A stretch of 64,000 nt of DNA from Mucilaginibacter pankratovii. GTDB lineage: Bacteria > Bacteroidota > Bacteroidia > Sphingobacteriales > Sphingobacteriaceae. Positions 57,396 through 64,000 of this stretch are shown here, one piece after another. Each line of letters begins with the position of its first letter. Within the stretch, counting starts at the first letter, position 1. Where the stretch lies: the NCBI RefSeq assembly GCF_014773265.1, contig NZ_JACWMY010000001.1, positions 620,001-684,000 on the forward strand, given 5' to 3'. The notes beneath the pieces are model-generated. The model saw nothing but the letters and a program-made list of their open reading frames with translations, made no database searches and was not told the DNA's origin. The position numbers and the translations under genes were made by a program.

Positions 57396-57846
57396 TCCTT
57401 TAAAGGCCGGCTATTTTGATTCATACAAAACTTCGCCAGTTTATGTCACGTTTCCATCACCATCAATCCTTTTTTCAGAACATTTGATAATCCTATCAAA
57501 AATGTCCTTGGCTTCTTAAAAGTAAGTTATCATAATTACGCTTGCCTGTTAAACAACAAAGGGGCAGCCGGTTGATAATCTGCCCTAAACCTACAGGCTA
57601 CATTCACCCAATCATCCGGGTTTTATAAATCCGCTACTCAATTATCGGGCATTCAGCATAGACCATTGGCTTAAATGGTTTAACTCCGGGCTATTCCTAT
57701 AAACTCCATTAAAAAATTTGGCTTCAATGAAGAGTATACATATCGTGTTATCCTGTCTATTGAACAATAACCAATTATGAAGATTTGATGCTCAAAACAA
57801 CGAATCTATTTACTAACCAATTAACACACAATTAAATTGAAGAATT
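57396..57846. other. 451-nt leader region before susC
   Basis: No gene seen. A small hairpin (GGGCAG at 57562-57567 with CTGCCC at 57580-57585) is present. No strong promoter match recognised. The length suggests a long 5' UTR or the binding region for the HTCS output domain. Confidence 0.45.
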
Positions 57847-60800
57847 ATGATTAATTTTTACAGTAAAAAATGGCGGATAGCCCGTATATCCGTCCTGCTG
57901 TTGGCGTTGCTTTCCTCCAATACCGTGTTTGGGCAAACCCAAACGGTTATAGGAAAGGTGATTGATTCAGAGACCGGCGAAGCTGTCGTCGGAGCAACAA
58001 TAACAATTTCTAATTCAACAACCGGAGTTGCTGCCGATGTTAATGGCAAATTTAAAATCAATGTTCCGCCCAAGGGCCTTCTACATTTCAACAGTATCGG
58101 CTATGTCAGCTTGAACGTTCCGGCTGATTTTGATAAAGAAATGATTATCAAGCTATCCCCAAATAAAACCGGGTTAAATGAAGTCATCGTCGTGGCCTAC
58201 GGTACGCAAAAGAAACCTTCAGTTGTTGGGGCAATCTCCACGGTAAGCTCTAAAGTATTTGAAGATAGAGGCCCAACTAATAACCCTATTGCAAACTTGC
58301 AGGGACAAGTACCGGGAATGGTAGTTACCAGGTCGTCAGCGCAACCTGGTCGCGAAAATTGGAATTTTCAAATAAGAGGCGCTACATCTGTCAACGGGCA
58401 GGACCCATTAATCATTTTAGACAATGTTGCCCTTAATAATAATAACGAATTGAATTCGCTAAATCCGGACGACATCGATAATATCTCCGTGTTAAAAGAC
58501 GGAGCTGCCTCTATTTATGGTGCCCGCGCCGCATATGGGGTTGTGCTCATTACAACCAAAAAAGGGAAAAGCGGCAAAATGCAAATTCAATATAGCCCTT
58601 CGGTATCACAAAAAGTTGTAGGGCTTCAGCCTAAGATGGCAAATATTGACCAATGGGCAGACGGCTTACTCCAGGCAAAAATAAATGATAATTATGGAGT
58701 AATTCCGGCTACCGATCTATGGTATCAAATGGCCAATTTTGCTAAAGCAAACAAAGGTACAGTTGTATCGGCATCCCAAATTCCAGGTAACACGACTGGA
58801 GGAATTACAGCTAACTCCTTTTATAATGGGCTGCCTGTACCAGCCTTTCTCGATGTAAAGGAACTTGACTTTATCGACGTATCACTGCAGCAATTCCTAT
58901 GGGGCCGTGCCACCTCTACCCAGCACAATTTGAGCATCTCGGGTGGTTCAGAAAAAAACACGTATCGTGTTTCGCTGGGCTATTTGAATGACGGCAGCCA
59001 GCTGAAAATTGGCAACAACGGCAACCAGCGTTATAACCTGCGTTTCAATAATAGTTTCAGATTCAGCGATAAGGTGCAGATAGAAACAAATATTGCGTTA
59101 GAAAAAAATGATATTCAGCAGCCCACTATGTATACAACAGGTAGCTATAGTGCACTCGGCAACGGCTTTCAAATAGGTTTGCCAATGTACACACAATCCG
59201 GTCGCCCGTATCAATGGGGAGGTGTTACCAGCCCCGCGGGATTATTACGAGACGGTGGAGACAATCTTGAATTTAATTCTCGTGCATTGTTAAATACGTC
59301 TCTAACGTACAACTTCGCAAAACACCTTACTTTCTCAGGTACTGCGGGATATAATGTGTGGTGGCAGGATGCAAGGGTACAAACTAAAACAGTTCGCCTA
59401 TATTCTTACGATGATAAATACCTAACCGGTACCACAGCTCCATCCGGGGGCTCCACAGGCGGAAGTCAAAACTATTTCAGGCAAAACATTAACGATCCAT
59501 ACTATAATTTGATTGGACGAATGACCTATACCAATCAGTTCAATAATATACACGATATATCATTCATGATCGGTAGCTCGTACGAGCGTGATGAGTATGA
59601 TTTGTTTAACACAACCACCTATAATATCGGCAGTGATGATATACCATCCCTGAATTTGGGTTTGACCAGCTCGGTTGGTGGGTTTGTGACAAATAATGAG
59701 GTACGTAATCATTATGCCCTTGGCTCTTATTTCGCCAGAGCAACTTACGCTTTTAAAGGCAAGTACCTTTTTGAAGCTACCGGAAGATATGATGGTTCCT
59801 CGAAATTTATCGCCTCTACGCGCTGGAAACCTTTTTACAGCTTCATGGGTGGATGGCGATTAAGTGAGGAAAATTTTATTAAAAACACAAATATATTCAC
59901 CGAACTAAAGATTCGCGCCTCTTACGCTACGGCAGGCAGCCAGGGTGGCATAGGTTTATATGATTACCTGCAATCTCTTAATGTGAGCAGTAGCGGAACT
60001 TTGTTAGGATCGACAATTGCGACCGCAACAAGCACTACCGGCAACCTTGTATCACTTAACCGTACTTGGGAAACGGTAATTAAAAGGAACTTAGGGATTG
60101 ACTTTGGTGTGTTAAACGGGCATCTGAATGGCACTTTTGAGTTATTCCGCAATCAGAATAAGAACATGCTTGTAAGTGTTACCTACCCGGGAGTTTTAGG
60201 TATCGGCGCACCGCAATCTAATAACGGCAACTTAAAAACCTGGGGATGGGAAGGTCAGTTAACCTGGAAGGATCATATAGGCCAGGTTAACTATTCGATT
60301 TCGGGAAACATAACCGACAGCCAAAACAAACTTGTATATTTTAATGGCGTGCCTGCTTTGGGCCCGGGATATAATGCAACGGTAGAGGGTTACCCTCTTG
60401 GTTCCTATTTCGGTTTAAAATATGGCGGACGCTTTCAAACTCAGGCGGAAGTTGACGCCTACAATGCGAAATTTTACAATCCCGGTGGCGCAACTAACAC
60501 CATTGGTATCCCGATTGCCAGCCCCCTAACTAATCTGCCGGGCCAAAATTCGGGGTTGCGTCCGGGTGATAATTATTATGTAGACGTCAACGGCGATGGA
60601 AAGCTTACCAGTGGAACTTCCACTGCAGATATGGGCGATCTGGTATTTTTAGGTAGTGACGTACCCCGCTATACCTTTGGTATGGCCCTGTCATTGCAAT
60701 GGAAAGGTTTTGATTTTACGAGCATTTTCCAGGGTGTTGGTAAAAGAACTATTTTCCGGGCTAACGGTAGCGCCAACAATTGGCGGGTTCCATATACCGC

Positions 60801-61167
60801 ACTTGGACAAGCACAGACTACACAATGGATAGGCGACACCTGGACCCCCGAAAACACTAATGCTTACTATCCAAATCTGCACGCTAATGGAATCAACGGT
60901 TACAATTATCAAATATCAAGCTGGTCGATAGAGAATGGCGCGTACGTGCGTTTAAAAAATCTGGTAATTGGCTACACATTGCCAAAGGCACTGCTTCAAC
61001 GCACAAAAGCGATAAGCGGCTTAAGAATTTATATCTCGGGAAGCGACCTGTGGGAAATTAGTGGCATCCATGACAGCTGGGACCCGGAAGTAACACGTAC
61101 CACCCAGGGAAACGAACGCTACCCCTTCTACCGCTATGTAACTTTAGGTGCAAACATTACATTTTAA
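57847..61167 (+). CDS. SusC/RagA-family TonB-linked porin
   Basis: 1106 residues, with a signal segment (ISVLLLALLSSNTVFGQ), directly followed by a carboxypeptidase-regulatory-like domain (about 32-112, VIGKVIDSETGEAVVGATIT) and the plug start GLNEVIVVAYGTQKKPSVVG. The plug then reads SVLKDGAASIYGARAAYG, with one residue fewer than the AASAAIYGSRAANG form of its relatives. Barrel with a C-terminal YVTLGANITF. No STN domain. It pairs with the SusD encoded 10 nt downstream and presumably takes up the products of the lyase and GH97/GH28-like enzymes around it. Confidence 0.94.
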   Translation: MINFYSKKWRIARISVLLLALLSSNTVFGQTQTVIGKVIDSETGEAVVGATITISNSTTGVAADVNGKFKINVPPKGLLHFNSIGYVSLNVPADFDKEMIIKLSPNKTGLNEVIVVAYGTQKKPSVVGAISTVSSKVFEDRGPTNNPIANLQGQVPGMVVTRSSAQPGRENWNFQIRGATSVNGQDPLIILDNVALNNNNELNSLNPDDIDNISVLKDGAASIYGARAAYGVVLITTKKGKSGKMQIQYSPSVSQKVVGLQPKMANIDQWADGLLQAKINDNYGVIPATDLWYQMANFAKANKGTVVSASQIPGNTTGGITANSFYNGLPVPAFLDVKELDFIDVSLQQFLWGRATSTQHNLSISGGSEKNTYRVSLGYLNDGSQLKIGNNGNQRYNLRFNNSFRFSDKVQIETNIALEKNDIQQPTMYTTGSYSALGNGFQIGLPMYTQSGRPYQWGGVTSPAGLLRDGGDNLEFNSRALLNTSLTYNFAKHLTFSGTAGYNVWWQDARVQTKTVRLYSYDDKYLTGTTAPSGGSTGGSQNYFRQNINDPYYNLIGRMTYTNQFNNIHDISFMIGSSYERDEYDLFNTTTYNIGSDDIPSLNLGLTSSVGGFVTNNEVRNHYALGSYFARATYAFKGKYLFEATGRYDGSSKFIASTRWKPFYSFMGGWRLSEENFIKNTNIFTELKIRASYATAGSQGGIGLYDYLQSLNVSSSGTLLGSTIATATSTTGNLVSLNRTWETVIKRNLGIDFGVLNGHLNGTFELFRNQNKNMLVSVTYPGVLGIGAPQSNNGNLKTWGWEGQLTWKDHIGQVNYSISGNITDSQNKLVYFNGVPALGPGYNATVEGYPLGSYFGLKYGGRFQTQAEVDAYNAKFYNPGGATNTIGIPIASPLTNLPGQNSGLRPGDNYYVDVNGDGKLTSGTSTADMGDLVFLGSDVPRYTFGMALSLQWKGFDFTSIFQGVGKRTIFRANGSANNWRVPYTALGQAQTTQWIGDTWTPENTNAYYPNLHANGINGYNYQISSWSIENGAYVRLKNLVIGYTLPKALLQRTKAISGLRIYISGSDLWEISGIHDSWDPEVTRTTQGNERYPFYRYVTLGANITF

Positions 61168-61177
61168 TTAAATCGAC

Positions 61178-62986
61178 ATGAAAAATATTTCACAAACTAT
61201 TTTTTACTCTCTGCTACTGCTGATGACAACGGCGCAGCTTAGTTGTAACAAAGTACTTGATCTGAAACCTCAGGATCAACTTTCCGAGGCCGCATATTTT
61301 AAAACGGCCAATGATTTTAAAACGTTCGCTAATCAATATTATGGATATCTCAGGAATTTTGCTACTTCATTTGCAGATAATCCCCATTATGATGGACGGG
61401 CAGATGTGTTTGGCGGAGGCGGGGCCTTTGGTGCAGGTACAAACACGGTAGTTGCTACCGACGCCAATTGGACAAATAATTATGCCAGAATTAGAAACTG
61501 CAACTACCTGCTGGAAAAGGCAGCCGAGTTCAATGACCAAAATGCAATCGCGCAGTATGTCGCGGAAGCTAAGTTTTTTAGGGCGTATTGCTATTTTGAC
61601 TTACTACAGCTGTATGGCGGTGTCCCTTTGATCACTAAAACACTAAAATTGGATTCCCCTGAACTTTACGGTGAACGAGCCTCCCGGGATGTAATAGTTG
61701 ACCAGGTTGTTGCTGACCTTGAAGCTGCTATACCGAATTTACCAGCTTCGATAGCATCGAATTTGGCCGACTTCGGTCGCGTGAGCCGTCCTGCAGCTCA
61801 GGCTTTTTTAGGTCGGGTGGCACTTTATGAAGGAACCTGGCTTAAATTCCGCAACGGTGACGCGACCCGATTTAATATGCTGTTAGATAAGTCGTCAGCT
61901 TCTTCAAATGCAGCAATAACCAGTAATCAATTTGCTTTATTCGGTACGCTGGCGTCCAACGGTTTAGGCGGTAATAGCACTGTATTAGGCGATTCTGCCC
62001 AAAAATATCTTTTTATTTTAGAAAATCCGAAATCGAACCCGGCTGGCGTAACCAAATCTGCCAACCACGAATATCTCCTGGCCTATCGCTATGACGATAT
62101 CAGTAAAGTTATAAACATCAATATCAGCCGTCAAGGTACTCAAATTGGCCCTCAACATAAGTTTATAAATGCTTTTTTGTGCCAAGACGGACTACCAACA
62201 GAAAAATCGCCCCTTTTTCAGGGTTTTCAAACGTATGGTTCTGAATTTGTTAATAGAGACAATCGTTTAAAATACACTATCCGAGTGAATAACATGTATT
62301 ATTGGTATGGTAACGCCAACTATCGCGTTACCTGGTTAAACGACCTGGCTGATATTGCTACATCGTTAGGCAAAACGGTTCAAATTGGCGGGTATACCAA
62401 TCAAAAATGGGTAACCGAACGCAATTGTCCGGATAAACTTGAATCTGAGGATTACCCTGTTATTCGTTATGCTGAAGTTTTGTTAAACTATGCTGAAGCT
62501 ATTTATGAACGAAATGGCAACATTTCTGACGCTGATCTGAACAAATCTATCAATCTGGTGCGTTTACGTGCAAATAAAAACATGCCTCCCCTATCTAATG
62601 CTTTCGTTTCCGCAAATGGTTTGGATTTCCGTACCGAAATCAGACGTGAGCGATTTATTGAATTGTATTATGAAGGTTTTCGTTTTGACGATATCAAGCG
62701 CTGGCACAGTGCTGGCACTGATTTAGGGACCAACGTAGGTGGATCTGCCTACGGTAATGCAGCAGAATTTGTAAGCGCCTGGCCAGTTGGCATTAAATAT
62801 ACCGGAACGCAAGCACAAATTGGACCGAATCCTCTTTCGCCCGCTCCTACTAACGCACGCGACGGCAATGGTCAGCTGATTTTAGATAATACAGCTCGTA
62901 ACTTTACTGAGAAAAATTATTTATATCCAATTCCAACCACGCAAATAACATTGAATCCCGCTCTAACTCAGAATCCGGGATGGTAA
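61178..62986 (+). CDS. SusD/RagB-family lipoprotein
   Basis: 602 residues, large for a SusD. Lipoprotein signal TIFYSLLLLMTTAQLSC (Cys23). Motifs: AEAKFFRAYCYFDLLQLYGG, VSRPAAQAFLGRVALYEGTW, EIRRERFIELYYEGFRFDDI followed by KRWHSAG, and the classic end LNPALTQNPGW. Large SusD proteins often bind bulky or branched oligosaccharides. It ends the susCD unit, with a strong terminator 6 nt after the stop. Confidence 0.95.
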   Translation: MKNISQTIFYSLLLLMTTAQLSCNKVLDLKPQDQLSEAAYFKTANDFKTFANQYYGYLRNFATSFADNPHYDGRADVFGGGGAFGAGTNTVVATDANWTNNYARIRNCNYLLEKAAEFNDQNAIAQYVAEAKFFRAYCYFDLLQLYGGVPLITKTLKLDSPELYGERASRDVIVDQVVADLEAAIPNLPASIASNLADFGRVSRPAAQAFLGRVALYEGTWLKFRNGDATRFNMLLDKSSASSNAAITSNQFALFGTLASNGLGGNSTVLGDSAQKYLFILENPKSNPAGVTKSANHEYLLAYRYDDISKVININISRQGTQIGPQHKFINAFLCQDGLPTEKSPLFQGFQTYGSEFVNRDNRLKYTIRVNNMYYWYGNANYRVTWLNDLADIATSLGKTVQIGGYTNQKWVTERNCPDKLESEDYPVIRYAEVLLNYAEAIYERNGNISDADLNKSINLVRLRANKNMPPLSNAFVSANGLDFRTEIRRERFIELYYEGFRFDDIKRWHSAGTDLGTNVGGSAYGNAAEFVSAWPVGIKYTGTQAQIGPNPLSPAPTNARDGNGQLILDNTARNFTEKNYLYPIPTTQITLNPALTQNPGW

Positions 62987-62992
62987 TATGAA

Positions 62993-63028
62993 GAACGGAG
63001 TGCTGCGCTACCATGCAGCACTCCGTTC
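62993..63028 (+). terminator. Terminator after susD
   Basis: GAACGGAGTGCTGC (62993-63006) and GCAGCACTCCGTTC (63015-63028) form a perfect 14-bp stem with an 8-nt loop, followed by GTTTTAAA. It ends the susCD transcript, so the next gene has its own promoter or depends on read-through. Confidence 0.85.
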
Positions 63029-63264
63029 GTTTTAAACTGGCGTTGGTCCTCTTACTATCAACGAAATCAAGAACGCTACCAACAAAGTATCCAATACATT
63101 GAGTGTTAAAATTAATCGTTGTAAATAGTTTTGGTAACAGGGACTATGACCGTTTTTGAAGCAACATCTGCTATAATTCATCCACTTACTATTTTGAATA
63201 TTGAGTATTAAACCCGGAAATATCTGTCTATATATAAGAGTTCATAAAACTATTTATACCGTCT

Positions 63265-64000
63265 ATGATTTTTAAATACAAATTTTTGTGCATCGTCACT
63301 ATCCTGTTAATTAGCCAATTATCATTTGCTGAAATCATTACTTATAAAGCTCCGAAATGTGATTTAGTCAGTACTGCATACAGCATAAAAATAAGAGAAC
63401 ACAGTAATTCCTGGTTACCTTTGGACGTTTACCAGGCGCGTGTAGCCAATGTGGTTAAAACCAAAACAATCCGGGAACAAACGTCTTTTGCATACTTCGA
63501 TTGTAACGGAATGGTTGAAGTGGAATTAACCATACCGGCGGGTAGAATTAATAATATTAAAATCAGGCCCCTGGCTTATGGAATTGTACCCCAAATTAAA
63601 GGCAAAACCGTTACTTTTTCAATTAATGTTAATCAGTATGTTTCTATTGAAATTAACGGAGATATTTTTCATAATCTACAACTTTTTGCAAACGAAATTG
63701 AACGATCTAAACCCACAACTAAAGACACCAGCATATTATTCTACGGGCCTGGCATACATCGCATAGGGAAAGTAAACTTACCATCCAACAAAACGGTTTA
63801 CATAGCCGGCGGTGCAATTGTTGTTGGTAGCTTTTTAATGGACCATGCTAAAAATGTAAACATTACCGGCCACGGTATATTGACCCAAACTGAACCGGAT
63901 TTAAACGCCACCAAACCCATTGCTACTGACGCAGGCAAAGTTAAACAAGGCCGCAGCGATTTGTTGACAATTAATTATTCTGATAACGTTCATATTGAAG
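63265..64000 (+). CDS. Right-handed beta-helix glycosidase, GH28-like (3' end outside window)
   Basis: Starts at ATG 63265 and is open to the right edge, 245 residues visible. Signal peptide IFKYKFLCIVTILLISQLSF, then an N-terminal beta-sandwich (about 25-135) with SWLPLDVYQARVANVV and the typical FHNLQLFANEIE. From about 150 a parallel beta-helix begins: LFYGPGIHRIGKVNLPSNKT, VYIAGGAIVVGSFLM, KNVNITGHGIL. This start is typical of GH28/GH49-related enzymes (polygalacturonase-like). The catalytic Asp region lies outside the window, so family and activity are provisional. It follows the susCD terminator by 236 nt. Confidence 0.75.
   Translation, partial: MIFKYKFLCIVTILLISQLSFAEIITYKAPKCDLVSTAYSIKIREHSNSWLPLDVYQARVANVVKTKTIREQTSFAYFDCNGMVEVELTIPAGRINNIKIRPLAYGIVPQIKGKTVTFSINVNQYVSIEINGDIFHNLQLFANEIERSKPTTKDTSILFYGPGIHRIGKVNLPSNKTVYIAGGAIVVGSFLMDHAKNVNITGHGILTQTEPDLNATKPIATDAGKVKQGRSDLLTINYSDNVHIE

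Noticed and set aside
1..64000. tRNA, rRNA, CRISPR array, riboswitch, intact IS or prophage
   Set aside because: None of the characteristic sequences or repeat spacings was seen while reading the window.

Overview
The window reads as a Bacteroidota chromosome, most likely Sphingobacteriaceae (Mucilaginibacter- or Pedobacter-like). This rests on five SusC/RagA TonB-linked porins, four of them paired with SusD lipoproteins, FecI/FecR-type sigma and anti-sigma pairs, a hybrid two-component system, many CAZymes, and TAnnTTTG-type -7 boxes. No tRNA, rRNA, CRISPR array or intact mobile element was seen. The genus is an inference. Nearly the whole window is glycan- or nutrient-uptake loci, each with its own regulatory logic.

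Region 1 (1-6840): a SusC gene cut by the left edge (- strand), a divergent LacI-family regulator and a secreted GH2 enzyme. All three share tandem operators built on TGGGAACGCTCCCA, always repeated at an 18-bp step. Region 2 (7104-16586): an ECF sigma factor divergent from FecR, then SusC with an STN domain, SusD, a strong terminator and a GH92 alpha-mannosidase. Region 3 (16725-29857, - strand): one long apparent operon in the order ECF sigma, ABC ATPase (GldA-like), ABC permease fused to a GldG-like domain, FecR, SusC (STN), SusD, M16 metallopeptidase. It has no CAZyme, and the ABC cassette lies between sigma and anti-sigma; it is the best candidate here for an undescribed system.

Region 4 (30399-46933): an alpha-mannan locus. 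A GntR/HutC regulator is divergent from a nine-gene operon: mannose-6-phosphate isomerase-like protein, MFS sugar porter, SusC, SusD, SusE-like lipoprotein, GH76, GH92, GH76, GH76, then a terminator. Exact inverted copies of one operator overlap a -7 box in each direction, so autoregulated repression relieved by a mannose metabolite is likely. Inferred flow: GH76 endo-mannanases cut the alpha-1,6 backbone at the surface, SusCD/E bind and import, GH92 and GH76 trim in the periplasm, the MFS porter imports sugar, and the isomerase feeds mannose into glycolysis (the sugar kinase is not here). A decayed alpha/beta-hydrolase fragment with GGCTTGTTC repeats marks the boundary between regions 3 and 4.

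Region 5 (47355-64000, + strand): an alginate-lyase-fold enzyme, a GH97 enzyme, two tiny paralogous ORFs, a 1384-residue hybrid two-component regulator, an ECF sigma without a FecR, SusC (no STN), SusD, a terminator, and a right-handed beta-helix (GH28-like) enzyme cut by the right edge. The target is probably an acidic, uronate-containing polysaccharide, but this cannot be fixed from sequence alone.
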